DNA of 43,812 bases from Beijerinckia sp. L45 (GCF_009765775.1 NZ_LMUU01000036.1:1-43812), one strand, 5' to 3'; numbered from the stretch's first letter, positions 15,803-25,377 are shown. The notes: generated by a model not told the origin, from the sequence alone. Numbers and translations: made by a program.

Positions 15803-17653
15803 ATGAGCGAGCGGGCCCAAAGCGATGCTCGCGCAGACTCCGCGGCATGGCGTTGGCCTGCCCTTGCCGCTCTCGCCTGCCTCGTCGTCGCCCTGGCCGC
15901 GGCGGCCCTCGCCGCTGGGCCCTACCTCTTCAATGGCGCATCGTTGCGGAGTGAAATTGCGGAGCAGGTTCGCACCACGACTGGGCTGATGCTCAAGGCC
16001 GATGGTCCCGTGCGGTTCAAGCTGCTGCCGCAACCCCACGTCGAGATGCTGGACCTCCACTTCAGCGATACCTCGGGTGCGCTCAAGATCGAGGCTACCG
16101 CGCTGGAAGGCGAGGTCCGCTTCCTGCCGCTCCTCGTAGGACGGCTCGAGATCGCCTCGGCGACGCTCGATCACCCCATGCTCAATATTGACCTGGACGG
16201 CAACGCGATGCCGACCGACAGCACGATCGGCCGCGCGATCAAGGCCGATGGCGCAAGTCAGCCCGCGGGGACCGGCCGCCTTGGCGTGGTCACCCTGGTC
16301 GAGGGAACGGCGGCGCTGAAAAGCAAGGCACGGGCGGGACCGACGCTGATCGAGGCGATCAACGTCACCGTGGACTGGCGCAATCTCGATGCGCCGGCGA
16401 GCGTCACCGGCACCGTCCGTTTCAAGGGCGTGGCCGCCGACGTCGCGGCATGGCTGGGACAGCCGTCCAGCCTGCTTCGCGGCGACCATTCGGCGATCGC
16501 GCTCCGCATCCATTCGGCGCCCCTCGACGTCTCGGCGAACGGCGACCTGACGACTGCGCCTGGCCTCAGTTTCCACGGCCGGCTGTCTGCCGGCGCGCCG
16601 AAATTGGCGGACGCCCTTGCTTTGGGCGCCTATAGCGCGACCCTTCCGGCGCCGTTCGCCAATGTGGCCCTGACCGGCGACGCGACGATCGGCGGCGGCG
16701 CCCTGGATCTTCCCAACGTCCGCCTGCGCCTCGACGGCAACGATTACGAGGGGACACTGGCCTATCAGGCACCGAACGGCCGGGCGGCGCTCGCCGGAAC
16801 GCTGGCAACCGAACAGTTGTCGCTCGCGCCATTTCTGAACGCGGCGCCGCCGATGCTCGATGCCGACCGGCACTGGTCCACCGAAAGGCCCGGACTCGAT
16901 CACAGCGACCACATCGATCTCGATCTGCGGATCTCCGCCACGCATCTCCGCCTGCCGCCCTTCGTCATCGACGACGCCGCCCTGGCCGTCATGACGCGCG
17001 ACAACCGGACGGAGGTCGCGCTCGTCGAAGGCAAGGCCTACGGCGGCACGCTCAAGGGCCGTGCCTCGATCGGCGTCAACGATACAGGTTTAAGCCTTCG
17101 CGCGACCGGGTCGCTCAACGATGCCGATGCCAGCGCGCTCACCTGGGACGGTTTCGGACGGCAACTCGCGGCGGGGTCGCTGTCGATCTCGACCAATCTC
17201 GAAAGTGCCGGTCAGACCCCCAGGGCCCTAATGAAAGGCCTACACGGCTGGGCCAAGGGCCGGGCCAGCGATGGCGAATTTTCGGGCGTCGATTTCGGCC
17301 ACGGCCTGCGCGAGCTGGCGCGGCAACGATTCGAAGCCGTCCTTCCCGCGCTCCGCAACGGGCGAACACCCTTCGACACCCTGCTGTTCGGCCTGCAGAT
17401 CGCCGACGGCGTTGCAACGATCGACGATGGTCTTTTGAAAGGGCCGGATGCGACGCTTAGTGTCGATGGCAAGGCGGACATCGGGCAACGCGCCCTCGAC
17501 CTTCACGCCATAGCCTCGACATCCACCGGGGATCCAGCCGCGACGACGCCGAAGTTGCGCTTCGAAATCGGCGGCACGTTCGATCATCCGACCTTCGCGC
17601 CCGTGTTCGGGGGCGGTTTGCCGCCGGCAGGCGAGCCGCCGGCAAACCCTTAA
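15803..17653 (+). CDS. AsmA-family protein
   Basis: 616 residues if ATG 15803 is used; ATG 15791 is also possible. An N-terminal anchor helix lies at about 17-41 (Ala/Leu-rich). The AsmA N-domain pattern follows: SLRSEIAEQVRTTTGLMLKADGPVRFKLLPQPHVEMLDL, then VRFLPLLVGRLEI. The long middle is beta-rich with repeated Leu-Gly-Thr strands, and the C-terminal part has the GLHGWAKGRASDGEFSGVDF AsmA-like segment. AsmA-type proteins are periplasmic beta-groove proteins implicated in outer-membrane lipid or protein homeostasis. It is 61 bp downstream of the ABC-F gene, so co-transcription is possible. Its stop nearly touches the convergent folD stop. Confidence 0.85.
   Translation: MSERAQSDARADSAAWRWPALAALACLVVALAAAALAAGPYLFNGASLRSEIAEQVRTTTGLMLKADGPVRFKLLPQPHVEMLDLHFSDTSGALKIEATALEGEVRFLPLLVGRLEIASATLDHPMLNIDLDGNAMPTDSTIGRAIKADGASQPAGTGRLGVVTLVEGTAALKSKARAGPTLIEAINVTVDWRNLDAPASVTGTVRFKGVAADVAAWLGQPSSLLRGDHSAIALRIHSAPLDVSANGDLTTAPGLSFHGRLSAGAPKLADALALGAYSATLPAPFANVALTGDATIGGGALDLPNVRLRLDGNDYEGTLAYQAPNGRAALAGTLATEQLSLAPFLNAAPPMLDADRHWSTERPGLDHSDHIDLDLRISATHLRLPPFVIDDAALAVMTRDNRTEVALVEGKAYGGTLKGRASIGVNDTGLSLRATGSLNDADASALTWDGFGRQLAAGSLSISTNLESAGQTPRALMKGLHGWAKGRASDGEFSGVDFGHGLRELARQRFEAVLPALRNGRTPFDTLLFGLQIADGVATIDDGLLKGPDATLSVDGKADIGQRALDLHAIASTSTGDPAATTPKLRFEIGGTFDHPTFAPVFGGGLPPAGEPPANP
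17615..17648. terminator. Hairpin at the convergent asmA-like/folD ends
   Basis: GGTTTGCCG (17615-17623) pairs perfectly with CGGCAAACC (17640-17648) inside the last codons of the AsmA-like gene, facing folD whose stop is at 17655. There is no U-run. It may serve as a shared transcript end for both genes. Confidence 0.45.
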
Positions 17654-17654
17654 G

Positions 17655-18614
17655 TCATTGGGCGGCGGCGCGTTCGGCCGCGCGCAACGTGTTGGCCATC
17701 AACATGGCGATCGTCATCGGGCCGACGCCACCGGGCACGGGCGTGATCGCGGCGGCGTTCACCGCGCAACCCGCATAATCGACGTCGCCGACCAGCTTGG
17801 TCTTCGGCTTACCCGCGGCATTGAGGCCTTCGCCGGGAACGCGATTGATGCCGACATCGATCACGATCGCACCCGGCTTGATCCACTCGCCCTTGATCAT
17901 TTCGGGACGGCCGACGGCGGCGACGACGAAATCGGCTTTCTGCACCGTCGCCTTAAGGTCTTTCGTGCGAGAGTGGGCGATGGTCACCGTCATGTTCTTC
18001 GACAGCAGCAGCTGCACCATCGGTTTGCCGACGATGTTGGAGCGACCGACGACCACGGCCTCCATGCCGTCGAGTTTGACGCCCAGAGCGGCAGCGGTCT
18101 TCTCGATGAGAACCAAGCTGCCCGCAGGGGTGCAGGGCACGAGGGCACGCGTGACGTCGCCGACTCCAAGCAGGCCGACGTTGACGGGATGAAAGCCGTC
18201 GACGTCTTTTGACGGTGACACAGCTTCGAGCACCTTGGTCGAGTCGATGCCGTCCGGCAGCGGCAGTTGGACCAGAATGCCGTGGATCTGCGGATCGGCG
18301 TTCAGCTCGGCGATGAGCTTGAGCAGCTCAGCTTCGGTGGTCGTCGCTTCGAGGTCGTGTTGCACGGAGTGGAAGCCGCAGGATTTGGCGGCCTTGCCCT
18401 TAGCGCCGACATAGACTTGGCTCGCGGGGTTTTCACCGACGAGTACGACGGCGAGGCCGGGAGTCGTGCCGCGCGCGACGAGCGCCTTGGCGCGCTCCGC
18501 CACTTCTTCCAAAACTTGAAGCGAGGCGATCTTGCCGTCGATGATCCGGCCCCCGTGCTCGGAGGAGCGAATGACGTCCGCGTGCGCGGGCTGATCGGAC
18601 AGGCCAAGAGTCAT
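17655..18614 (-). CDS. folD: Bifunctional methylenetetrahydrofolate dehydrogenase/methenyltetrahydrofolate cyclohydrolase
   Basis: 319 residues from ATG 18614, with GAAGAGG upstream. The FolD core is complete: RIIDGK, then [14 protein letters not shown] with the catalytic Lys, [31 protein letters not shown] and the NADP site [13 protein letters not shown], ending with [10 protein letters not shown]. It interconverts methylene-, methenyl- and 10-formyl-THF and so feeds PurN (5.4 kb) and the methylene-THF pool used by ThyX (43 kb). The N-terminus is about 20 residues longer than usual; a start after that tail (none with a good ribosome site) cannot be excluded. Confidence 0.96.
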   Translation of the reverse strand: MTLGLSDQPAHADVIRSSEHGGRIIDGKIASLQVLEEVAERAKALVARGTTPGLAVVLVGENPASQVYVGAKGKAAKSCGFHSVQHDLEATTTEAELLKLIAELNADPQIHGILVQLPLPDGIDSTKVLEAVSPSKDVDGFHPVNVGLLGVGDVTRALVPCTPAGSLVLIEKTAAALGVKLDGMEAVVVGRSNIVGKPMVQLLLSKNMTVTIAHSRTKDLKATVQKADFVVAAVGRPEMIKGEWIKPGAIVIDVGINRVPGEGLNAAGKPKTKLVGDVDYAGCAVNAAAITPVPGGVGPMTIAMLMANTLRAAERAAAQ

Positions 18615-18776
18615 TGTGACAACCTCTTCCAGGGTTTGAGCGTCAAAGTCGCGCTTTCTGTCAGGTTTCCCCAGGACTGTCGCTGAAAAATTGTTGAGCG
18701 GATGCAGCATAAAAGTTAGGGGCGGGAAGCGGGCCTCTGTCGATCGTCGACATCGTTGCCAGATGCGGTGACCGAA

Positions 18777-19274
18777 ATGACCGATGACAAAACTGCGACC
18801 ATCCACGACCCGGGTCAGCCGATCTTGGACGTGATCGAGCGCGGTTTGGCCGACACGCGGGCCAGCCGCGTCTTCCCGCGTGAAACCATGACTGCAGCTT
18901 TGCAGGCGCTGCTTGGCCGGGGCAAGACCGATGGCGGTGCGGCACCGGCGACCGCCGGCGAGCGGCCGGTGGTGTGGGCCCTGACAGCTCGCGACACGGT
19001 TTTAGAGATCGTCCGCACGATCGCCGAAACAGATGCAGCCGCCGGGGCCCACCTCGCCGAGCGGTTCGATCAGGCCGGCAAGCAGCTCGCGATCGCGGCT
19101 CACGGCCGTCCCGGTCGGCTCGCCTTCACCTACGAGACGGCGCAGGCCGTCCCGCCTTACACGCTGGCCTTCGAAATCGTCACCTGGCAGAAGGCCGGCG
19201 ACGTGATCGCTATCCTGGCCGTCGTCGCGGATGCGGACACGCCCATTGGTTTCGAGGCCCCCATCGTCTGGTGA
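18777..19274 (+). CDS. Hypothetical protein, about 165 residues
   Basis: The frame from ATG 18777 has consistent GC-rich codon use. TTG 18756 and GTG 18768 are in-frame alternatives, and no start has a clear ribosome site. I do not recognise a family. The first 75 residues are mostly helical. From about residue 70 there is a helix ([14 protein letters not shown]) and then a beta-rich C-terminal part with [20 protein letters not shown], which looks like a small globular domain. No signal peptide, membrane segment or catalytic motif is visible. It is divergent from folD (162 bp) and convergent with the epimerase-like gene (3 bp between stops). Confidence 0.6.
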   Translation: MTDDKTATIHDPGQPILDVIERGLADTRASRVFPRETMTAALQALLGRGKTDGGAAPATAGERPVVWALTARDTVLEIVRTIAETDAAAGAHLAERFDQAGKQLAIAAHGRPGRLAFTYETAQAVPPYTLAFEIVTWQKAGDVIAILAVVADADTPIGFEAPIVW

Positions 19275-19277
19275 GCT

Positions 19278-20150
19278 TCAGCCTGGCGTGAAGGCATAGG
19301 TCGCCGCGTGGCGGCGCGTCGTGCCGGCTTCGAGCTGGATCATCGACGGCTTTTTCCAAAGATCCCCGTCGCTGTCCTCCATATCGCCATGTCCCGTCCA
19401 GGCTTCGATCGAGAGAAACCGGCCGCCCGGCCGCGCCCAAAGGGCGATATGGGGAAAATCCTCCAGAGTTACCGTGATCGCGGCATCGTCCCGATGAGCA
19501 AATCGCAGACTCCGGCTTTTGGCTTCGAGAAAGCACAGCGCCTCGCGAGCGAACAGCGCCTCTGATAGCGCGAGCCTGGGGCCGTCGATCGGCACGCGGC
19601 GCCGCTGCCGTGTGAACAAGCCGTCAGGCGCGATCATCGGGACCGTCGAGGCCTCGGACTCCGCAAAGTCGATCGCGTAATCCTCGGGCGTTCCTCCAGC
19701 GAATGGCCAGCAGAAGCCGGGATGCAGGCCGCAGGCATAGGGCATCGCGCCGGTCCCCGTATTGTGGATCGTAAGCTCCGTGCGCAGCGCATCGGCGGTC
19801 AGGCGGAAGGTCACCGCAAGCGAGAAGTCGAACGGGAAGACGGTCCGGCTTTCGTCCGAGGCGTCGAGCATCAGGCAGGCCCAGTCCGCCTCCTGCGCCG
19901 CGATCCTGAAACGCATTGCGCGGGCAAAACCGTGCAGGCCCAGCGGATAGCTCTGCCCGTCGACGCGAACGCTGCCGTCACGCGTCCACCCCACCACCGG
20001 AAACAGGATCGGCGCCGTGTCGGCCCAAACCGCCGGATCCGGCGACCAGATCAACGCACGACCCGCGACCGACCAGGCCCGAAGTTCGGCTCCATGCAGG
20101 GCGATGTCGGCGACCGCTTCGCCACTCCGCAAACGAATCGTGTGGCTCAA
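19278..20150 (-). CDS. Aldose 1-epimerase family protein (LacX-like mutarotase)
   Basis: 290 residues. Galactose-mutarotase-like beta-sandwich. Readable stretches include LIWSPDPAVWADTAPILFPVVGW, LGLHGFARAMRF and MPYACGLHPGFCWPF: the His in GLHGFAR and the His in GLHPGF sit where the family's catalytic/binding His residues lie, and a Glu in the C-terminal ALCFLEAK segment is a candidate base. Members interconvert alpha and beta anomers of hexoses. The physiological sugar is unknown. Its ATG overlaps the stop of the lipid-kinase gene (ATGA), so both are translated from one mRNA. Confidence 0.82.
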   Translation of the reverse strand: MSHTIRLRSGEAVADIALHGAELRAWSVAGRALIWSPDPAVWADTAPILFPVVGWTRDGSVRVDGQSYPLGLHGFARAMRFRIAAQEADWACLMLDASDESRTVFPFDFSLAVTFRLTADALRTELTIHNTGTGAMPYACGLHPGFCWPFAGGTPEDYAIDFAESEASTVPMIAPDGLFTRQRRRVPIDGPRLALSEALFAREALCFLEAKSRSLRFAHRDDAAITVTLEDFPHIALWARPGGRFLSIEAWTGHGDMEDSDGDLWKKPSMIQLEAGTTRRHAATYAFTPG

Positions 20151-21058
20151 AGCGGCGCCGTCAGCAGCGGCATCACCGGCACGTAGACCGACAGGGCCTG
20201 TCGGCGCTGGGTGAACCGCGCGGGGGTCTGGGTCACAAGCTCGCCGTCAGCATTCACGGGTCGCGGCCTGCGTGTGATGACCTCGAAACTGGCACCACGG
20301 GCCGTGCGCACCTCGTCGACCGCGCCGTGGCCGCCTTTTTTGAAGGTTCGGATCATCAGGGCCATCCGCCAGACCTGCGAGAATTCCAGCGAATAAAGAT
20401 CGAGGTGTCCGTCGTCGATCTGCGCGTCGGTGGCGACGATGTTGCCGCCCCCATAGAACCGGCCGTTGCCGACCGTGATCTGCATGGTGCGAACCATGGT
20501 TTTCTGCTCGCCGATCAGCAGGGTCGCATGGAACGGCCGCGCTTGCATCAGCAGGCGGCTGGCGCTGATGGCATAGCTGAGGCGGCCGAAGCGCCGTTTG
20601 CTGTCAGTGGTCAGATGCTGTGCCAGATCGGCCGCCAGCCCGACGCTCGCCACGTTGAAGAACGGGTGGCCGTTGACCTCGCCGATGTCGATTTTTCGCG
20701 TCTTGCCGCTGCAGATCGCCTCTGCGGCGGCCCCGACATCAAGCGGTAAGCCGATCGAACGCGCAAAGTCATTGGCCGTCCCGAGAGGCAGAACACCGAA
20801 TGGCAGCCCCGTCGCCAGAAGCCCTGGACAAGCGGCATTGAGGGTACCGTCACCGCCGCCGACGATGACGCAATCGACCATGTTACGATGGGCAAGAATG
20901 CAGTTGGCGATATCGGCGCTACGATCGCACACGCTTTCGGCGAGCACGATGCCGCCGGATTGCAGACGATCGAGAGCTGCGTTGATCGCCTGCTGGCCAT
21001 TCCGGCTCGCCGGATTGACGATCAAAAGCGCTCGCCGCTGCTGAGGTGACTCCGCCAA
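20147..21058 (-). CDS. Diacylglycerol kinase-family lipid kinase (YegS/BmrU type)
   Basis: 303 residues from TTG 21058, chosen because AAGAGGA lies seven bases upstream; longer in-frame starts lack a ribosome site. The catalytic domain shows LLIVNPASRNG (about 11-21) and the ATP-binding GGGDGTLN (67-74), then LPLGTANDFARSIGLP, the diagnostic DAGK-family block, and a C-terminal domain with MVRTMQITVGNGRFYGGG. It phosphorylates a lipid hydroxyl (diacylglycerol or similar). The pairing with an epimerase-like gene is unusual, and I infer no joint pathway. Confidence 0.88.
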   Translation of the reverse strand: MAESPQQRRALLIVNPASRNGQQAINAALDRLQSGGIVLAESVCDRSADIANCILAHRNMVDCVIVGGGDGTLNAACPGLLATGLPFGVLPLGTANDFARSIGLPLDVGAAAEAICSGKTRKIDIGEVNGHPFFNVASVGLAADLAQHLTTDSKRRFGRLSYAISASRLLMQARPFHATLLIGEQKTMVRTMQITVGNGRFYGGGNIVATDAQIDDGHLDLYSLEFSQVWRMALMIRTFKKGGHGAVDEVRTARGASFEVITRRPRPVNADGELVTQTPARFTQRRQALSVYVPVMPLLTAPL

Positions 21059-21333
21059 TCCGCATCCTCTTCGGCTCGCAACAAGGTGATCAGGTGCCGA
21101 CTTAGCGACATCTCGCTCAAATTCGCCTCGTCTCAAAGGAGAAAGTGGCCAAGGCGGCCCGCCCGGAGCGGCACCGCGATGCGCAATAGGATCGCGGGCT
21201 ACCTAGCCACACCAATCGCGATAGCAGCCCCTCCTCCTCCCGAGGCCTAGCCTGCCACCGCAGCTCAAGCTATGGTTACTCGACAGGGCTGATCCCCTCA
21301 GCCTTTCCAGAGCGCCAGGACAGCCCCTATCTC
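21059..21333. other. Intergenic region between divergent lipid kinase and HpnP-like gene
   Basis: About 275 bases with no convincing frame. I looked for a GGAAC-N16/17-CGTT (EcfG-type) promoter because the HpnP family is under general-stress control in Rhodopseudomonas, and saw none. The region is pyrimidine-rich around 21225-21245. Confidence 0.35.
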
Positions 21334-22932
21334 ATGACTCATGCGAACAACGTGTGCATGCGGCGCATTCTCTGCGTGTTCCCGCATTACGAACCGTCTT
21401 TTGGGACCTTCGAACACGCTTACGCCCTGCTGGACAAGACCAAAGCCTTCATGCCCCCGCAGGGGCTTCTGGTCATCGCCTCGATATTGCCTGAACATTG
21501 GGAAGCCCGTTTCGTCGACGAAAACATGGGCCCGGCCACGGCTGAAGATTTCCTCTGGGCCGATGCCGTCTTCGTCAGCGGCATGCACATCCAACGTCGG
21601 CAGATCGACGACATCAATCGCCGCGCCCACAACTTCGACAAGCCGACCGTTCTCGGCGGCCCGTCCGTGTCGGCCTGCCCGGAAAACTACCCCGCCTTCG
21701 ATTATCTCCATGTCGGCGAGCTCGGCGACGCGACGGACGACCTGATCGCCATCCTCGGCGACTCCGTCGCCCGCCCGGATCGGCAGCTCCTACTCAGGAC
21801 CAAGGTCCGGCGCGAGCTCAGCCAGTTCCCGATCCCGGCCTACGAGCTCGCCGAGATCGACCGTTATATGCTGGGCACCATACAATTTTCGAGCGGCTGC
21901 CCCTACAAGTGCGAGTTCTGCGACATTCCCGGCCTCTACGGCCGTGTGCCGCGTCTGAAGACGCCAGCCCAGATCACCGCAGAGCTCGACAAGCTGCTGG
22001 CCTTCGGCGTCAACGGCTCGGTCTACTTCGTCGACGACAACATCATCGGCAACCGCAAGGCGATCCGCGAGCTGCTGCCGCATCTCGTCGAATGGCAGAA
22101 GAAGAACGGGTTCGCGATCTCCTTTGCCTGCGAAGCGACGCTCAACATCGCCCGTTCGCCCGAAGTGCTCGCCCTGATGCGCGAAGCCGGCTTCGAGGCG
22201 ATCTTCTGCGGCATCGAGACGCCGGAGGAGGATGCCCTGACCGCGATGGACAAGGGCCACAACATGGTCATGCCCATCCTCGACGCCGTGAAGATCATCA
22301 ACGACCACGGCATGCAGGTCGTCTCCGGGATCATTCTGGGCCTGGATTCCGACACGCCGGAGTCGGGCGGCAAGGTGCTCAACTTCATCGAGCAGTCGAA
22401 GATTCCGATGCTCACCATCAACCTGCTGCAAGCCCTGCCCCAGACGCCGCTGTGGGACCGCCTGGCAAAGGCCGGCCGGCTCGACGATCAGGAGGATCGC
22501 GAGTCGAACGTGCACTTCCTGATGCCTTACGACGAGGTGCTGGCGATGTGGCGCCAGTGTATGGAACGCGCCTACCAGCCGGCCACCGTCCTCGACCGCT
22601 ACGCCCATCAGACCCGAGTCACCTGGCCGAACAGACTGCCGCGCCCCAACAGCAAACAGCGCACCAGCTGGAAGAACATCAAGAAGGGCCTGACGATTCT
22701 CAGCCGCCTGGTCTGGTTCGTCGGCATCAGGGGCGATTATCGCGTAGCGTTCTGGAAATTCGCGATTCCGTTGATCGCACGTGGCGAAATGGAAGCGTTG
22801 CTGACTTACGCGATCCCGGCGCACCATCTGATCATGTTCGCGCGCGATGCCTGCTCAGGAAAGGGAAACGCGTCCCATTATTCGGCAAAGCTGAGATCGG
22901 CCGAGCCGGCCCTGATGAATGCCGCAGAGTAA
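21334..22932 (+). CDS. hpnP: B12-binding radical SAM protein, probable hopanoid C-2 methylase
   Basis: 532 residues. The N-terminal B12-binding-like domain (about 9-150) includes FVSGMHIQRRQ, LGGPSVSACPENYP and FDYLHVGELGD. The radical-SAM domain has Cys189, Cys193 and Cys196 in SSGCPYKCEFCDIPGLYGR. VYFVDDNIIGN, FACEATLNIA, FCGIETPEEDAL and VVSGIILGLD complete the barrel, and a DUF4070-type C-terminus ends with HHLIMFARDA and NASHYSAKLR. In my recollection this combination fits HpnP, which adds the C-2 methyl group to hopanoids, better than other DUF4070 proteins; that separation is inference. Start 21334 is uncertain (ATG 21358 is possible). A strong terminator follows. No other hopanoid gene is in the window. 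Confidence 0.68.
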   Translation: MTHANNVCMRRILCVFPHYEPSFGTFEHAYALLDKTKAFMPPQGLLVIASILPEHWEARFVDENMGPATAEDFLWADAVFVSGMHIQRRQIDDINRRAHNFDKPTVLGGPSVSACPENYPAFDYLHVGELGDATDDLIAILGDSVARPDRQLLLRTKVRRELSQFPIPAYELAEIDRYMLGTIQFSSGCPYKCEFCDIPGLYGRVPRLKTPAQITAELDKLLAFGVNGSVYFVDDNIIGNRKAIRELLPHLVEWQKKNGFAISFACEATLNIARSPEVLALMREAGFEAIFCGIETPEEDALTAMDKGHNMVMPILDAVKIINDHGMQVVSGIILGLDSDTPESGGKVLNFIEQSKIPMLTINLLQALPQTPLWDRLAKAGRLDDQEDRESNVHFLMPYDEVLAMWRQCMERAYQPATVLDRYAHQTRVTWPNRLPRPNSKQRTSWKNIKKGLTILSRLVWFVGIRGDYRVAFWKFAIPLIARGEMEALLTYAIPAHHLIMFARDACSGKGNASHYSAKLRSAEPALMNAAE

Positions 22933-22967
22933 ATCCGGCATTCTTTTTACCATCACCGACATGATCA

Positions 22968-22995
22968 GGAGCCGGCTTTGTCCGGCTCCTTTTTT
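22968..22995 (+). terminator. Rho-independent terminator of the HpnP-like gene
   Basis: GGAGCCGG (22968-22975) pairs with CCGGCTCC (22982-22989) through a 6-base loop, followed by six T (22990-22995). Confidence 0.9.
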
Positions 22996-23263
22996 GATGT
23001 CAGCGGCCATGCCTGGACGTCACCCCCGCCTGCTGCCCGCAGAGCCGACCATCCCTAACGTTCCGGACCTCGCGAGCACCCCATTATTCTTGTCAAGCCA
23101 TGGCCTAAGCCACCTTTCGTCGGTCCGTCTTGCTGGCAAAACCAGTAAAACCAAGCCTCCCATTTTGTAAAAGGATGAAGTTGCCGTAAACTTTGATTCG
23201 TTTAGTTGAATCCAGGTGCTCGCATCAATCGTCAGACAGAAACCGCGGGCTAAACAAGGCCGG
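22996..23263. other. Intergenic region upstream of the hybrid kinase
   Basis: About 270 bases with no supported gene. The last 120 bases are AT-richer and should hold the kinase promoter. A small hairpin CTGG-CAAAA-CCAG lies near 23130-23142, followed by a repeat of the phrase AAAACCA. I could not match this to a known riboswitch. Confidence 0.3.
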
Positions 23264-25291
23264 ATGCCAATGCACGACGGCTCGATCAAGAACGTCGACA
23301 AGCTTTGGGCGCTCGCGTCCAAGGAGGCCTTGGACCGTCTGACGGATGCCGCTTGCCGGACATTGGGCGCGTCGGCGGCAATGATCTCCTCCTTCACGCC
23401 GGAGGAGCAGCACATCCACAGCGCCGCCGGCCAAACGGGCCTCCCAGAGAACAAGCACCGCATTGATTTACAGTATTCGATGTGTCGTTACGTCATTGAA
23501 AGCAACGCGTCGCTTCTTGCGAATGCTGTTCACAAGCACCCTCTGCTTCACCAGGTGCAGCAGGTCGGGGCGGCCCCGATCGAAGCCTATATCGGCGTTC
23601 CAATCCGCAATGCGCGTGGCACAGCCGTCGGCACGCTCTGCGTCTATGACCATCGGCAACGCGATTGGGGCGATACCGAGATTGGTCTGCTGACCGAACT
23701 TGCACAATCGGGGATTGCGCAGATCGAGCGGACGGCGGAGATCGCCTCGCGGCGGGAGGCTGAAGCGGCGCTGTCGGACAGCGAAGCCCGATTTGCCGCG
23801 ATGGCCAAAACCCTGCCCGGCCTCATCTTCGAACGCCGAAAGACCGGCCCGGCAACGTGGCACTACACGTTCTTCGGCTCGTCACGAGACCATCTGGCCG
23901 GGGTCCGCGATCGCGCAAGCGGCGCGAATGGTCCACTCGAATTCATCCATGCCGAAGACCGGGACCGTGTGCGCAACGCCTTGCAGCGTTCGACCATCGC
24001 CGAAACCGATCTTGATCTGACGTTTCGCGTCGCGACGCCAGGCGACACGGTCCGATGGCTGCGCAGCCAGTCTGTCGTCCGGCATGATTCCGCGGGCACG
24101 GCGATCTGGGACGGCTTGTGCTTCGACATCAGCGACCTCGTGGCGGCCCGCGAGGCCGCCGAGGCTGCACGCGTCGCCAATGACATGCTGCTCGTCGACG
24201 TCAATCACGAGCTCCGCACGCCATTGCAGGCCATCCTCGGCTTTGCCGATCTCCTGCAGACGGAGACGCGCCCCGCGGTCGTCCAGACCCATGCCGCGAC
24301 GATCCGCGACGCCGCACAGTCTCTCCTGTCGATCGTCAATCAACTCCTCGATCTTGCCAGCACCCGGGAGGGCACGGCGCCGATGATCGATCGTCAGCCC
24401 ACCGACATCAAGGCGCTGGCCGAATCCTGTCACGGCATGATCGCTCCGTTGACGGCAGCCAAGGGCATCGCTTCTCGACTGGTGGTGGATTCGGATGTGC
24501 CGAGTTTGATTTTGGCCGACGGGCCGAAGATCCAGCAGGTGCTGGTCAATCTGCTCAACAATGCAATCAAGTTCACCGAGACAGGCACCGTGATGCTCCA
24601 TGTTTCCGTGGCCGCAAGCCGTGTTCATTTCACCGTCTCCGATACCGGAATCGGGATTGCCGACGACAAGATCGACCTGCTGTTCCAGCGCTTTTCCCGC
24701 ATCGAGCCGCTCGCCCGGTCGACGCGCGGAACCGGCCTCGGCCTCGCCATCGCCAAGCGCCTTGTCGAATCGATGGATGGAACGATCGGCGTCACCAGCA
24801 ACCCGGCTCAGGGCACGACCTTCTGGTTTGAGGTGGGCATGGAGACCGTCGTCAGCGAGCCGCCTCTCGCTGCTGTTGCCAGCGAGCCGGCGAAGCGGAT
24901 CACGAGCGGCGCCAGAATCCTGATCGCAGACGATCTCGACCTCAATCGCAAGCTGATCGCGGACATGCTGTCGCTTGAAGGGCATGAGGTGGATTGCGTA
25001 TGCGACGGCGCGGCGGCGGTGAAGGCCGTGTCGGCACAAAGCTACGACCTGGTTCTTATGGACATGATCATGCCGGTGATGGACGGCATCGCCGCCACCA
25101 GGGCGATTCGCGCCCTGCCCTCGCCCGCCTGCGATGTCCCGATCATCGCTCTGACCGCGCATTCCTTCAAGGAACAGCTCGACAGCTGCCTCGCGGCCGG
25201 CATGGACGCTACGCTGACGAAACCGATGTCACTTGATGTGTTGAGTGCGACCGTCAGGAGTTGGACCCAGGGACGGTCCCAGGCGGCCTGA
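23264..25291 (+). CDS. Hybrid sensor histidine kinase with GAF and PAS domains and a C-terminal receiver
   Basis: 675 residues from ATG 23264 (ATG 23270 also possible). There is no membrane segment, so it is cytosolic. A GAF domain (about 15-155) includes the YIGVPIRNARGTAVGTLCVYD core, and a PAS domain follows (about 165-290). The HisKA H-box is NHELRTPLQ with His315. The HATPase has NLLNNAIKF, SDTGIGI and GTGLGLAIAKR. A receiver domain (about 550-665) has MDMIMPVMDG with phospho-acceptor Asp600 and a C-terminal KPMS Lys. All phosphorelay residues are intact. No separate Hpt or output regulator adjoins it, so the partner is elsewhere. The signal is unknown. Confidence 0.92.
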   Translation: MPMHDGSIKNVDKLWALASKEALDRLTDAACRTLGASAAMISSFTPEEQHIHSAAGQTGLPENKHRIDLQYSMCRYVIESNASLLANAVHKHPLLHQVQQVGAAPIEAYIGVPIRNARGTAVGTLCVYDHRQRDWGDTEIGLLTELAQSGIAQIERTAEIASRREAEAALSDSEARFAAMAKTLPGLIFERRKTGPATWHYTFFGSSRDHLAGVRDRASGANGPLEFIHAEDRDRVRNALQRSTIAETDLDLTFRVATPGDTVRWLRSQSVVRHDSAGTAIWDGLCFDISDLVAAREAAEAARVANDMLLVDVNHELRTPLQAILGFADLLQTETRPAVVQTHAATIRDAAQSLLSIVNQLLDLASTREGTAPMIDRQPTDIKALAESCHGMIAPLTAAKGIASRLVVDSDVPSLILADGPKIQQVLVNLLNNAIKFTETGTVMLHVSVAASRVHFTVSDTGIGIADDKIDLLFQRFSRIEPLARSTRGTGLGLAIAKRLVESMDGTIGVTSNPAQGTTFWFEVGMETVVSEPPLAAVASEPAKRITSGARILIADDLDLNRKLIADMLSLEGHEVDCVCDGAAAVKAVSAQSYDLVLMDMIMPVMDGIAATRAIRALPSPACDVPIIALTAHSFKEQLDSCLAAGMDATLTKPMSLDVLSATVRSWTQGRSQAA

Positions 25292-25377
25292 TGCGCCGAC
25301 ATCCTACGAGATGATTCACTAAAGTAGACGCCCGAACATCCAACCCGATCCGGGCGTCGGAACCGGTGCAAAACGAT

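Noticed and set aside
12712-15804. A 1030-codon minus-strand open frame
   Set aside because: It is antisense to the ABC-F and reductase genes, which have complete motifs. GC-rich codons on the plus strand leave the opposite strand free of stops. No domain in its translation.
21909-22964. A 351-codon plus-strand frame
   Set aside because: Shadow of the radical-SAM gene, Arg/Ala-rich with no motif.
23130-23160. A riboswitch upstream of the hybrid kinase
   Set aside because: Only a 4-bp hairpin and a repeated AAAACCA phrase. No match to a known aptamer layout.
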